A stretch of DNA of 60,166 nucleotides from Gammaproteobacteria bacterium. Its GTDB lineage: Bacteria > Pseudomonadota > Gammaproteobacteria > JABABF01 > JAHRAO01. This document shows, piece after piece, positions 27,990 to 36,811 of the stretch. The DNA is taken from positions 94,179-154,344 of the forward strand of contig JAHRAO010000038.1 of assembly GCA_020027215.1 (NCBI GenBank), read 5' to 3'. A model generated the notes under the pieces. That model ran no database searches. It was not told where the DNA came from and worked only from the letters and a program-made list of their open reading frames with translations. Within the stretch, counting starts at the first letter, position 1; each line of letters starts with the position of its first letter. A program made the position numbers and the translations under genes.

Positions 27990-29125
27990 TGAAGAAATTG
28001 AAAGTTGTCACTATTGTTGGCACGCGTCCAGAAATTATTCGTTTATCGTGCGTGCTCAAAAAATTAGACCAATATTGTGCGCATACTTTTATTCATACGG
28101 GGCAAAATTACGATTATGAATTAAACGAAATTTTCTTTCACGATTTAGATTTACGTCAGCCCGATCATTTTTTAACCACCGGCGATGCGGGTATTTCTGC
28201 AGCTGAAACTATTGGGAACATAATTATTGCAGTAGATAAGCTCTTAGCCGACATCCAGCCCCAAGCATTACTCGTGTTAGGCGATACCAATAGTTGCTTA
28301 TCCTTATTGCCGGCGAAGAGGCGTAAAATACCCACTTTCCATATGGAAGCCGGTAATCGTTGCTTTGATCAACGGGTCCCCGAAGAGATCAACCGGCGGT
28401 TAGTGGATCACATGGCCGATGTCAATTTAACTTATAGTCGTATTGCGCGAGAATATCTATTGCGTGAAGGATTACCACCCGATTTAACTATTACCACGGG
28501 CAGTCCGCTGATGGAAGTATTCCAAACTTACCGTTCGGCAATCGCCGATTCCGATGTGTTGCAACGCCATCAATTAAAAGAATACGAATTCTTTTTAGTC
28601 AGTGCTCACCGCGAAGAACACATTGAGCCCAATGAACAATTTACCGCTTTGATAGGATTACTGGATACACTGGCGACCGAATATCGCCTGCCGATCATCG
28701 TCTCAACCCATCCACGCACCCGCCAGCGTATTGAAAAGGCACAAATATCGCTTCACCCGTTGGTGCAATTATTAAAACCATTAGGCTATTGTGACTACAC
28801 TCAATTACAACTGCATGCCCGTGCCGTTTTATCGGATAGTGGCACCATTTCTGAAGAAGCATCCATCATGAATTTCCCCGCACTCAATATTCGCCAAACG
28901 CACGAGCGTTTAGAAGCAATGGAGGAAGGCGCAGTGATGATGACTGGACTAAATATTGAGCGGGTGATGCAATGTTTGGCGATTTTACAGAATCAACCGC
29001 GTGCAGAAAAGCGTTTGTGTCGTTTAGTGGATGACTATTCGGCAAAAAATGTTGCCGATAAAGTTGTGCGCATTGTGCATAGTTATACCGACTATATCAA
29101 TCGCGTGGTGTGGAAGAAATACTAA
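27989..29125 (+). CDS. wbjD: UDP-N-acetyl sugar 2-epimerase (WbjD/FnlC/CapG type)
   Basis: A 378-residue GT-B fold epimerase of the non-hydrolysing WecB family: VGTRPEIIRLS, HTGQNYDYELNEIFF, HMEAGNRCFDQRVPEEINRR, and the UDP-binding C-terminal segment LSDSGTISEEASIMNFP. WecB normally makes UDP-ManNAc, but behind WbjB and WbjC homologues the expected reaction is the last step to UDP-L-FucNAc. Its start overlaps the wbjC stop. No sugar transferase follows directly; the nearest candidate is at 43102. Confidence 0.9.
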   Translation: MKKLKVVTIVGTRPEIIRLSCVLKKLDQYCAHTFIHTGQNYDYELNEIFFHDLDLRQPDHFLTTGDAGISAAETIGNIIIAVDKLLADIQPQALLVLGDTNSCLSLLPAKRRKIPTFHMEAGNRCFDQRVPEEINRRLVDHMADVNLTYSRIAREYLLREGLPPDLTITTGSPLMEVFQTYRSAIADSDVLQRHQLKEYEFFLVSAHREEHIEPNEQFTALIGLLDTLATEYRLPIIVSTHPRTRQRIEKAQISLHPLVQLLKPLGYCDYTQLQLHARAVLSDSGTISEEASIMNFPALNIRQTHERLEAMEEGAVMMTGLNIERVMQCLAILQNQPRAEKRLCRLVDDYSAKNVADKVVRIVHSYTDYINRVVWKKY

Positions 29126-29153
29126 AATGACCCCCGATACATATAAAGATAAG

Positions 29154-29435
29154 ATGACCACCAAGCATATTTCGGGAACATTCCAACGCAAACCTTTACG
29201 GATGATGTGGCGATTGAATAGATGACTGCCACTGTGATGGATAAAAAAGCTTGCTTTGTACTCCAGCATTGTGCCTTCATCTATAATGGTCAAAATTCAT
29301 TGATACTGAAAGTCGTCCCCGATTCTAGTAGCGGGAAACTAACTGGATTAACGGGCACGATGAATATTCGCGTTGAAAAAAGAAGAGCACTTCTATGATT
29401 TTATTTATGAACGACACCCCCGCATTAGGAAATAA
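29154..29435 (+). pseudogene. decayed DUF3224 gene
   Basis: A DUF3224-like gene broken across frames. The N-terminus MTTKHISGTFQ is in one frame from 29154. TFTDDVAIE, a stop, and then the conserved core FVLQHCAF and VVPDSSSGKLTGLTGTMNIRVE lie in a second frame up to a stop at 29396. The C-terminus EEHFYDFIYERHPRIRK returns to the first frame from 29382 to a stop at 29433. About 60-70 central residues are missing. Intact members are roughly 120-130 residues of unknown function. The identification is from remembered family motifs. Confidence 0.7.
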
Positions 29436-29438
29436 AAA

Positions 29439-30110
29439 ATGACTAACCAAACACTACAAATGACTTCGGCACTTCAAGAGTATATTTCGAGGTATGGGAT
29501 GCGCGAATCGCCACCTGCCCGCGCACTGCGTGAATATACACTCCACCATATTACCGAGCACAATATGCAAATTGCTCCCGAACAGGGCGCATTCATGGCA
29601 TTGCTCATCAAGATGCTCAATGCGAAAAACATTATTGAAATCGGTACTTTTACTGGATATAGTGCGTTGGTGATGGCGGAAGCATTGAGTGAAGAGGGCT
29701 CGATTATTACCTGCGATATCTCTGATCACTGGACGAGTATTGCGCAAAAGTTTTGGCAGCAGGCACATGTCGCCCACAAAATTGATTTGCGCTGCCAGCC
29801 GGCACAGATAAGTTTGGATCAACTCATTGCGACGGACAATAGAAACAATTTTGACTTTGTTTTTATTGATGCGAATAAAGAACAGTACGATGCGTATTAC
29901 GAGCAATGTTTGCAATTATTGCGTGCAGGTGGAGTGATCGCTTTTGACAATACCTTATGGAATGGTAGCGTGGCGACCGATACGATGGAGAGCAATGATG
30001 AAATAACGAGCATTTTGCACGCATTGAATCAAAAATTACATGCCGATGAGCGGGTGGATATGTGTTTATTGCCGATTGCCGATGGGTTGACTTTAGTTTA
30101 TAAGAAATAA
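29439..30110 (+). CDS. class I SAM-dependent O-methyltransferase
   Basis: A 223-residue methyltransferase of the caffeoyl-CoA/catechol O-methyltransferase family. SAM-binding motif I is IIEIGTFTGYSALVMAEAL; DFVFIDANKEQYDAYYEQCL holds the metal-binding aspartate, and GGVIAFDNTLWNGSV the next ligands (D, N). Such enzymes methylate catechol-type hydroxyls with a divalent cation. It lies between the decayed DUF3224 gene and the convergent ccmHI gene, so it is probably a single-gene unit; its substrate is unknown. Confidence 0.87.
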   Translation: MTNQTLQMTSALQEYISRYGMRESPPARALREYTLHHITEHNMQIAPEQGAFMALLIKMLNAKNIIEIGTFTGYSALVMAEALSEEGSIITCDISDHWTSIAQKFWQQAHVAHKIDLRCQPAQISLDQLIATDNRNNFDFVFIDANKEQYDAYYEQCLQLLRAGGVIAFDNTLWNGSVATDTMESNDEITSILHALNQKLHADERVDMCLLPIADGLTLVYKK

Positions 30111-30128
30111 TGGAAGGCGATAAAATCT

Positions 30129-30167
30129 CCTCCCCCGCACGATTGGATGTATGCGGATTAGGGGAGG
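30129..30167. repeat. inverted repeat between convergent genes
   Basis: CCTCCCC (30129-30135) pairs with GGGGAGG (30161-30167), with an inner CGCA/TGCG pair. It sits between the methyltransferase stop and the ccmHI stop and could fold in transcripts from either side. There is no T-tract, so factor-independent termination is doubtful. Confidence 0.4.
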
Positions 30168-31336
30168 GTGGTTCCAATGACTATATTGACTTCTTGTTTT
30201 CCCTCTTTTAACGAAATAATACCACTTTCGCCTTCTTGATCCCCCGAACTCGCAATGGCATCGCCGTCTGTGGATACGCGTGCCACCACTTGCACAGTGT
30301 TAAATGATGAGAGGCGCCGAGACGGAATCATCGCCATACTATCGTCTAAGGTGACTGATGTCGGCAATGCTGCTGCACTAATACGGGTAACGGCGAGCGG
30401 CATTTTTACCCCATCCGTTGCGCGCGCAAATACGTAGACGAGATGTTGATCATTGACTGTCATTCCCGCTGCCATTCGCACATGGACTTTGATTGCGGTT
30501 GAGGTATTTATTTGTGTTTGCTGTCCCGCCATCTTGTCGGCAATTTGAATGGCGTGATAAAATGCAGTCGCTTCTTTTGACCCCGCTGGCAGTTGGGAGT
30601 GAGTGGTGCGCCACGATTCACTGGCGAGAGCATATTGCCCCATTTCAAAATACACCTTCCCTAATAAACTTGTGTGATGCAATGAGTGGGGTTGGGTGAG
30701 TAATATCTGTTTGAGCCGCTTTTCGGCACTGCGCCAGTTCTCATCTTGTATATTTTGATACAATCGTGCATTATTCCAAGACCCTAAAATCAAGTATAGC
30801 CCGATACTCCCGCCGACGAGAATGGCGCCGAGCGCAATGCCCAAATAAATAGACCATTTCGGGGTGGGGCGATAGACATACTCTTCGTGTACAAGAATTG
30901 GTGGTGTTGTCGCAGTTATGGGCTGGCGCACAAAACGCCATAAGTAAATGATTCCTGCCAACAGCAGTAGAGAGGGAATAACCCATATAATAGTCGTGGG
31001 TCCTATGTAACGCGGACGATACAGGATGAAATCACCATAACGTGCGGTAACAAAATCAATAATTTGATTATTATTTTGACCTTCGTTGAGTAGGCGGCGC
31101 ACTTCACGGCGTAGATCGTTAGCGATGGGCGCATCCGAGCTATGCAGATTCTGATTTTGACACTTTGGACAACGCAACTCATAAACTAAATCGCGATAGC
31201 GTGTTTCCAATTCTGCATCGGCAAAATCTAAAGGTTCAACGACGGCAACGACTGCATTGCACCAAAATAATGCCGTAATACAGGCGCACAAGCCTTGTGC
31301 TACGTACACCGACCTGTTTTTGTTAGAGTAGTTCAA
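30158..31336 (-). CDS. ccmH: cytochrome c maturation protein, CcmH-CcmI fusion
   Basis: A 392-residue envelope protein joining two maturation factors. After a signal segment, the CcmH part (about 40-135) has YRDLVYELRCPKCQNQNL, whose CPKC pair reduces apocytochrome c, and a transmembrane helix (IIWVIPSLLLLAGIIYLW). A second helix near 170 leads into a CcmI-like part with TPR-type helices and a C-terminal domain (FARATDGVKMPLAVTRI). The start is probably the TTG at 31336, sharing two bases with the rubredoxin stop; a longer frame would overlap rubredoxin by 64 bases. The other ccm genes are not here. Confidence 0.88.
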   Translation of the reverse strand: MNYSNKNRSVYVAQGLCACITALFWCNAVVAVVEPLDFADAELETRYRDLVYELRCPKCQNQNLHSSDAPIANDLRREVRRLLNEGQNNNQIIDFVTARYGDFILYRPRYIGPTTIIWVIPSLLLLAGIIYLWRFVRQPITATTPPILVHEEYVYRPTPKWSIYLGIALGAILVGGSIGLYLILGSWNNARLYQNIQDENWRSAEKRLKQILLTQPHSLHHTSLLGKVYFEMGQYALASESWRTTHSQLPAGSKEATAFYHAIQIADKMAGQQTQINTSTAIKVHVRMAAGMTVNDQHLVYVFARATDGVKMPLAVTRISAAALPTSVTLDDSMAMIPSRRLSSFNTVQVVARVSTDGDAIASSGDQEGESGIISLKEGKQEVNIVIGTTLP

Positions 31337-31533
31337 TCGTCTATTTCTATCATCATAAAGTCGGACTTCTCTGCCCCGCAATCGGGACACACCCAATCAT
31401 CGGGTATATCCGTCCAGCGCGTCCCTGCAGGGATTCCTTCATCGGGTAGTCCTTCGTTTTCATTGTAAATAAAACCGCAAATAGAACATTCCCATACTTT
31501 ATATTCGTCTATACTATGCATCGCATCCCCCAT
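31333..31533 (-). CDS. rubredoxin
   Basis: A 66-residue one-iron electron carrier with both CxxC knuckles, WECSICGFIYNE and WVCPDCGAEKSDF, and the family core GLPDEGIPAGTRWTDIP. It is slightly longer than the usual 54 residues through a short N-terminal extension and an acidic tail (MIEIDD). It directly precedes ccmHI, sharing two bases. Partners such as alkane hydroxylase or rubredoxin reductase are not in the window, so its redox partner is unknown. Confidence 0.95.
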   Translation of the reverse strand: MGDAMHSIDEYKVWECSICGFIYNENEGLPDEGIPAGTRWTDIPDDWVCPDCGAEKSDFMMIEIDD

Positions 31534-31620
31534 TGACTAAATAATTTTTATTGTATACCCGTATATGTGTCATGACAGTGTTTCTATTCACCCTCCATAT
31601 GCCCATAAAAGGCGACTATT

Positions 31621-31650
31621 TTAGAAAAAAAATAACAATTCGCATACAAT
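31621..31650 (+). promoter_or_regulatory. candidate sigma-70 promoter for ubiG
   Basis: TTAGAA (31621-31626), an 18-base spacer and TACAAT (31645-31650), followed by ubiG about 50 bases later. The A-rich spacer is typical of strong AT-rich promoters. Confidence 0.4.
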
Positions 31651-31699
31651 AGTACCATCAAAAAATAGGTGATGGTTTGATTTGCACGCAAAAATAACA

Positions 31700-32413
31700 A
31701 TGAACTATTCTACAGAACAAAATGTCGCTCAAGATGAATTGAATAAATTCAATGCATTGGCTGCGCATTGGTGGGACGCAAATGGCGATTTCAAAACTTT
31801 GCATCGTATCAACCCTGTGCGCGCAGATTACATTGATATGCATTCCCCTGTTCGCGAACGTTCGGTGCTTGATATTGGGTGCGGCGGTGGTTTGCTCAGT
31901 GAAGAACTTGCGCGCCGCGGTGCAGTTGTGACAGGACTTGATGCCGCAGAGCATGCGATAACTGTGGCACAATTACACTTACACGAATCACAATTGTCAG
32001 TGCAGTACATCCATACGACCGCTGAAGTGCACGCCGAGTCGCATGCCCATCAGTACGATATTGTGTGTTGTATGGAATTGTTGGAGCATGTCCCCGACCC
32101 AGCGTCGCTCATTTGCGCTTGTGCGCGCTTGGCGACCTCGGGCGGTATTTTATATTTTTCTACCCTGAATCGCAATCTTCAATCATGGCTTTATGCGATT
32201 GTCGGTGCAGAATACCTATTGCGACTCTTACCGCAAGGAACGCATCAATACGAAAAATTCATTAAGCCATCGGAAATTGCACAATGGTTGCGAGAAAACC
32301 ATTGCTCTGTGCGTGATATTAGTGGCGTAGAATACAACCCATTGACTCATCATTGCACATTGAGTCAAAACTGTGCGGTGAATTATATGGTTCGGGCACA
32401 GGCACCCGAATAA
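31700..32413 (+). CDS. ubiG: ubiquinone biosynthesis O-methyltransferase
   Basis: Performs both O-methylations in ubiquinone synthesis. The 237-residue protein has the UbiG start region DELNKFNALAAHWWDANGDF, the SAM motif VLDIGCGGGLLSEELA, CMELLEHVPDPASL and STLNRNLQSWLYAIVGAEY, the membrane-association region. The ATG at 31700 is chosen because family members begin about eight residues before the F-x-x-xAxxWWD motif; a TTG at 31682 is possible. sthA follows after 27 bases. Confidence 0.95.
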   Translation: MNYSTEQNVAQDELNKFNALAAHWWDANGDFKTLHRINPVRADYIDMHSPVRERSVLDIGCGGGLLSEELARRGAVVTGLDAAEHAITVAQLHLHESQLSVQYIHTTAEVHAESHAHQYDIVCCMELLEHVPDPASLICACARLATSGGILYFSTLNRNLQSWLYAIVGAEYLLRLLPQGTHQYEKFIKPSEIAQWLRENHCSVRDISGVEYNPLTHHCTLSQNCAVNYMVRAQAPE

Positions 32414-32440
32414 ATTGAATGTGAAAGGTGTGATAAAAAC

Positions 32441-33889
32441 ATGAAACAAACAGTAGAAAAATATGATTTGGTGGTGATTGGTTCTGGGCCGGGAGGCGAA
32501 AAAGGCGCGGCGCAAGCCGCTTTCTTTGGCAAAAAAGTCGCTATGATTGAAAAGGAATCTGTTTTAGGCGGTGCGGCGGCAAATACGGGAACTTTACCCT
32601 CTAAGACATTGCGCGAATCATCTTTGTTTTTATCGGGGTTTAATCGGCGCCAACTTTCCGGCTTGACCTTACAACGGAGTAATAAAGTGACGGTGGGCAC
32701 ATTTCTCACGCACGAACGGGCAATTAAAGAGGCAGAAAGACAACGCATTGATTACAACATGCTACGGCATGATGTGCAAGTCTATAAAGGCACCGCTGGA
32801 TTTATTGATCAACATACCATCATGGTGCGCAATCGTGCGGGCAATGAATTTGAAATTCAAGGTGATATATTCCTCATTGCCACGGGTTCATATCCGCGGC
32901 AACTGCCCAATATCCCATACTTAGACGATAGGATATACGACTCGGACTCAATTCTTAATTTACATAGCATCCCTGATACTATGTTAGTGATAGGGGGAGG
33001 AGTCATTGGGTGTGAATACGCGTGTACATTTAATGAACTAGGGACACAAGTGATCCTTGTAGAAGGACGGGATCGTATTTTGGGAGCATTGGATACAGAA
33101 ATCGCAAAGCGTTTAGAGAAACAAATGATTAAAGATGGTATGCGCGTGATGTTGGAAGATCGCTTAGAAAAAGTTGAGCCAGAGGAAGAAAGGGTGCAAA
33201 TTATCCTCCAATCGGAAGAGAAATTTGAAGTGGATGCCGTATTAATTTCTGCTGGGCGCTGTAGTCGAGTTGAAGACTTGAATTTAGACAAAATTGGCGT
33301 AGAAACGGGTAAACGCGGCCTCATATTAGTGGATGACAAATATTGTACGAATGTCTCTAATATATATGCCGTTGGAGATGTCATAGGGTTCCCCGCTTTA
33401 GCATCTACTTCAATGGAACAGGGGCGAATTGCGATGGTGCATGCATTTAATCTGAAATACAAAACGCATCTCGCAACTATATTACCTTATGGTATCTACA
33501 CCATCCCAGAATGCTCAATGGCCGGAGCAACCGAAGAGGAATTGCAGGAAGCGGGGACCCCTTATGTGGTTGGTCGATCCTATTACAATAATAATGCGCG
33601 TGGACAAATTATCGGTGATATTGATGGAATGGTTAAACTGTTGTTTCGTGTGGATGATGGCGAAGAGGATATGTGTTTGCTGGGGGTACATATTGTGGGA
33701 GAGCAAGCCACCGAATTAATCCATATTGGTCTTTCAGGGCTCTTACTCAATAGTAAAGTGGATTTATTTATCAATACCTGTTATAACTACCCCACTCTCT
33801 CAGAAATGTATAAATACGCGGCTTATGACGCGTTAGGGCAACGGGCACGCTATCAAAAACCTTCTCATGCCAAGAAAAAAACAGCTTAA
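32441..33889 (+). CDS. sthA: soluble pyridine nucleotide transhydrogenase
   Basis: A 482-residue FAD enzyme that balances NADH and NADPH. FAD motif VVIGSGPGGEKGAAQAAF and NAD motif VIGGGVIGCEYACTF are clear, as is YAVGDVIGFPALAS. In dihydrolipoamide dehydrogenase two redox cysteines lie in GGTCLNVGCIPSK; here the segment reads GGAAANTGTLPSKTLRESS with no cysteine, which marks a transhydrogenase. The NTGTLPSKTLRE form is closer to actinobacterial-type SthA than to E. coli GTIPSKALR. The C-terminal dimer domain with EMYKYAAYDAL is complete. Confidence 0.92.
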   Translation: MKQTVEKYDLVVIGSGPGGEKGAAQAAFFGKKVAMIEKESVLGGAAANTGTLPSKTLRESSLFLSGFNRRQLSGLTLQRSNKVTVGTFLTHERAIKEAERQRIDYNMLRHDVQVYKGTAGFIDQHTIMVRNRAGNEFEIQGDIFLIATGSYPRQLPNIPYLDDRIYDSDSILNLHSIPDTMLVIGGGVIGCEYACTFNELGTQVILVEGRDRILGALDTEIAKRLEKQMIKDGMRVMLEDRLEKVEPEEERVQIILQSEEKFEVDAVLISAGRCSRVEDLNLDKIGVETGKRGLILVDDKYCTNVSNIYAVGDVIGFPALASTSMEQGRIAMVHAFNLKYKTHLATILPYGIYTIPECSMAGATEEELQEAGTPYVVGRSYYNNNARGQIIGDIDGMVKLLFRVDDGEEDMCLLGVHIVGEQATELIHIGLSGLLLNSKVDLFINTCYNYPTLSEMYKYAAYDALGQRARYQKPSHAKKKTA

Positions 33890-33906
33890 TTGACCTTTAG
33901 AATTGA

Positions 33907-35208
33907 TTGCCACCATTATTTGTAGAACGTAAAACGGTGCAACCCGGTACAGCCCGTCTTCGTTCTCAGCGCTATCTCGTATTAGGATTGCTCACCGCAA
34001 CCTATACATTCAATTTTATTGATCGGCAAATTCTCGGCATATTATCGCCGTATATCCAAAAAACCCTGCTGATCAGCGATGCTCAAATTGGTCTACTGAT
34101 CGGTTTTTATTTTGCGCTCTTTTATACGGTGGCGGGCATTCCTATCGCGTGGCTGGCCGACCGCTCGCACCGCGTCAATATTATCGCCGTATCTCTTGCG
34201 ATCTGGAGTGGTTTTACTGCGCTGAGTGGCGCGGTCTCCAATTACATGCAATTGATGTTATGTCGTATAGGTGTCGGTATCGGCGAGGCGGGAGGCACGC
34301 CTCCAGCACATGCTTTGATTACCGACTATTTTCCCGCCACCGAACGTAGCAGGGCTTTGTCCATTTATTCCTTAGGCATCCCCATCGGGATTACTGTGGC
34401 TTATATTGCCTCTGCTTTTCTGTTAAGCGTACAACATTTAGATTGGCGCAGCGTATTTTACGCTGTTGGCGTGCCGGGCATCCTTTTAGCGCTAGTATTA
34501 AAATTGTTCATTTCCGAACCTCGGCGTATTGCGCATCACCCCCCCCCATCCCATCGACAATCGCGCCATGCATTATCTCAGTTGATGCGCAACCCTGCTT
34601 ATTGGGGGATGTGTTTAGGGTTAGCCTGTGCTAGCTTTAGCGGATACGCCATTGCCGCATTTACGGTATTGTTTTTCCGCCGCAATCACCCTGATTTGTC
34701 AATGGTGGACCTCTTAATCTGGTTAGGGGTGATTCATGGCATTGCTTATGGACTGGGTACCTATTTCGGTGGACACATCACCGATCGTTGGCGACTGAAG
34801 AATAGAGCGGCGAGTGCATTTACTGCCATGGGAGGGGTGATCTGTGGTGTGCCCTGTTGGCTTGCGGCGCTATGGGTCGGCAATACCTATGTCGCCCTTA
34901 TGTGCATGGCGGCTTATTTAATTGCTGCCGGCACATACTTAGGCCCGTCTTTTACGACCGCACAAACACTTGCCTCTCCACCGGTCCGCGCAACATCGAC
35001 GGCTATTCTCTTTTTTGCGATTAATATGATTGGATTGGGTGGTGGCCCAAGTTTAGTGGGGTATGTGAGTACTGCTTTACAAGAATCTTATGACCCCGCT
35101 TTAGCGCTGCGTTTGGCGATGAGTACACTGATCTTTTCGAGCGTTGCTGCCATTCTGTGCTACGGGTATGCTGCGCGATGTTTATCGCGTGTTGATTGTC
35201 ATAAATGA
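33907..35208 (+). CDS. MFS transporter, spinster-like
   Basis: A 433-residue, twelve-helix major facilitator. The first helices read YTFNFIDRQILGILSPYIQ and GFYFALFYTVAGIPIAWLADRSHR, typical of the spinster-like family of Proteobacteria. RIGVGIGEAGGTPPAHALI is the family motif on helix 4. The cytoplasmic central loop (about 215) contains HHPPPS, encoded by a run of nine C residues at 34539-34547. The start is a TTG at 33907; a GTG some 30 bases later is an alternative, and neither has a good ribosome site. The substrate is unknown. Confidence 0.85.
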   Translation: MPPLFVERKTVQPGTARLRSQRYLVLGLLTATYTFNFIDRQILGILSPYIQKTLLISDAQIGLLIGFYFALFYTVAGIPIAWLADRSHRVNIIAVSLAIWSGFTALSGAVSNYMQLMLCRIGVGIGEAGGTPPAHALITDYFPATERSRALSIYSLGIPIGITVAYIASAFLLSVQHLDWRSVFYAVGVPGILLALVLKLFISEPRRIAHHPPPSHRQSRHALSQLMRNPAYWGMCLGLACASFSGYAIAAFTVLFFRRNHPDLSMVDLLIWLGVIHGIAYGLGTYFGGHITDRWRLKNRAASAFTAMGGVICGVPCWLAALWVGNTYVALMCMAAYLIAAGTYLGPSFTTAQTLASPPVRATSTAILFFAINMIGLGGGPSLVGYVSTALQESYDPALALRLAMSTLIFSSVAAILCYGYAARCLSRVDCHK

Positions 35209-35254
35209 TGAAAGGCGGTGTGATGCAGCAAAAATTACCCGCACGAAACCCGTT

Positions 35255-35587
35255 TCAAATAGAAAAGGACGCCCCGCATCCACAAGTGGATTTTGCCGCT
35301 GGATTATTGACAATAAAACGTGCACCAGCAAGATTTTCTTCATAATCAACCTGGCTACCGGTGAGATATTGATAACTCAGTGAATCGACGAGCATCGTCA
35401 CGCCATTGCACTCAATAGCGATATCATCTTCGGCAATGATTTCATCTAATGTAAAACCATATTGAAACCCCGAGCATCCGCCGCCGGTAATAAAAACGCG
35501 AAACTTTGTGTCTTTTTGTGCTTGTAGTAGATCGCGCAGACGCGTTAAAGCGCGTTCACTCAAGGTAATGTCCGCTAGCGTATCCAT
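35255..35587 (-). CDS. erpA: iron-sulfur cluster insertion protein ErpA
   Basis: An A-type carrier that delivers iron-sulfur clusters to apoproteins. The 110-residue chain has the three cluster cysteines in [14 protein letters not shown] and [12 protein letters not shown], and [16 protein letters not shown] between them, matching ErpA more closely than IscA. The ATG at 35587 is used because family members begin near the [13 protein letters not shown] helix; a longer frame extends into the bactofilin gene. It follows bactofilin by one base. It could serve the radical SAM enzyme EpmB, among others (inference). Confidence 0.95.
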   Translation of the reverse strand: MDTLADITLSERALTRLRDLLQAQKDTKFRVFITGGGCSGFQYGFTLDEIIAEDDIAIECNGVTMLVDSLSYQYLTGSQVDYEENLAGARFIVNNPAAKSTCGCGASFSI

Positions 35588-35588
35588 A

Positions 35589-36026
35589 TTAAGAAGAATA
35601 TATTTTAGGCTCCATCTTTTGCATAGATAAAGATGCTTTTTTGCGCCCACCCGATGAAGAATTTCTATTGTCCATATCGCTACAAGTGATTTTACCTTCC
35701 ACGCGCGCGCCGTCGGTCATTTCTAATCGGCGATAGGATATATTGCCAATAATAATCGCTTCACTATGTATTTCTAAATAATCTTCGGCACAAATATCGC
35801 CTTCAATTCTTCCACTGATAATAACGGTGGTGGCATGAACATTGCCTTTCACTTCTGCACCATTATGCAAAATTAAAGTTGCTTCGGCACCTTCTTTGAG
35901 TTGAATATCGCCGGTGATTTTTCCTTCAACATGCACCATGTTGGCTATAGTGATATTGCCTTGAATATCGACTTCGCCAGCAAAGTAAGATGTCTTTTCG
36001 GAAGATTTTTTGTTTTTACTGATCAT
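35589..36026 (-). CDS. bactofilin (polymer-forming cytoskeletal protein)
   Basis: A 145-residue protein with a central beta-helix of short repeats rich in glycine and hydrophobic residues, for example [20 protein letters not shown] and [20 protein letters not shown]. Flanking tails are basic and low in complexity. Bactofilins polymerise without nucleotide and shape cells or place wall enzymes. It belongs to the conserved argC / coiled-coil / bactofilin / erpA block known from Pseudomonas. Confidence 0.9.
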   Translation of the reverse strand: MISKNKKSSEKTSYFAGEVDIQGNITIANMVHVEGKITGDIQLKEGAEATLILHNGAEVKGNVHATTVIISGRIEGDICAEDYLEIHSEAIIIGNISYRRLEMTDGARVEGKITCSDMDNRNSSSGGRKKASLSMQKMEPKIYSS

Positions 36027-36053
36027 TGAATGCTCACCAATTGAATAGCAGTA

Positions 36054-36779
36054 TCACACAGATTTGACTTTCCATTGATATATTTTATCGCGTTTAGATT
36101 TCCGCTTATCACGCATCTGTGCCCGCAATCTTATTGTATACGGTTTGAAACCAGGAGGCAATAGAATGATTCCTTCAATTTCTTGGTAATAGACAAAAGA
36201 GAGTTTAATATTTTTGCTGACTGTTTCAGATAATTTATGCAACGGCAAAGACAGGTTCTTGCCCTCTTTTTCCCCGATAATATCTATGCTCATTTTTCCG
36301 GAAATTCGCCGATATCGGTCGCGTAGCTGAAAAACGACGAGACGATAAAAAAAGGTATTGTCTTGTTGATAGGGAATCAACACGGGAGGGAGAAAATCTA
36401 TACCCGTGCGAACATTTTCGGGATTCATTAAGCGATCATAAAAAACAATATCATCGGATAAGGTCGCGTTTTCTTTTTCTAATGTGGTGATTGTATTTTT
36501 CAAGTTGATTGCCGCTGACTTTTCTAGTTGCGATACAACCTCACAATTGGCAGCTGTTTGCTGTACATTGGATAGTTTTTTCTTAAGCGCATCATTTTCT
36601 TCAAATAAAAAATCATATTCACTTTGTATGGCAAATAAACGAGGGAGGCTAAACTTATCCAATGAATAGAATGCAAGAATAATAAAAGTGGCGATGGCGA
36701 GGATGAATAATCCAATACCACTCCACAGAATCCACGCGCGGTAATGTAGGATGATGACTTTTTTTTGATTTGAAGGCAT
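36054..36779 (-). CDS. membrane-anchored coiled-coil protein (DUF6776-like)
   Basis: A 241-residue protein: short basic N-terminus, one transmembrane helix (about 15-38, WILWSGIGLFILAIATFIIL), a coiled coil (about 55-115, rich in K, E and L) and a C-terminal beta-rich domain starting DFLPPVLIPYQQDNTFFYRL. The layout matches the protein encoded beside argC in Pseudomonas (DUF6776-like). Function is unknown. Its place before bactofilin suggests a link with a membrane-bound cytoskeleton, by analogy with other bactofilin partners. Confidence 0.75.
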   Translation of the reverse strand: MPSNQKKVIILHYRAWILWSGIGLFILAIATFIILAFYSLDKFSLPRLFAIQSEYDFLFEENDALKKKLSNVQQTAANCEVVSQLEKSAAINLKNTITTLEKENATLSDDIVFYDRLMNPENVRTGIDFLPPVLIPYQQDNTFFYRLVVFQLRDRYRRISGKMSIDIIGEKEGKNLSLPLHKLSETVSKNIKLSFVYYQEIEGIILLPPGFKPYTIRLRAQMRDKRKSKRDKIYQWKVKSV

Positions 36780-36811
36780 AGACGCTATATTCTCATTGTA
36801 ACTTATATTAC

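Noticed and set aside
32441-33889. Dihydrolipoamide dehydrogenase
   Set aside because: The two redox cysteines of the family are absent, so transhydrogenase fits better.
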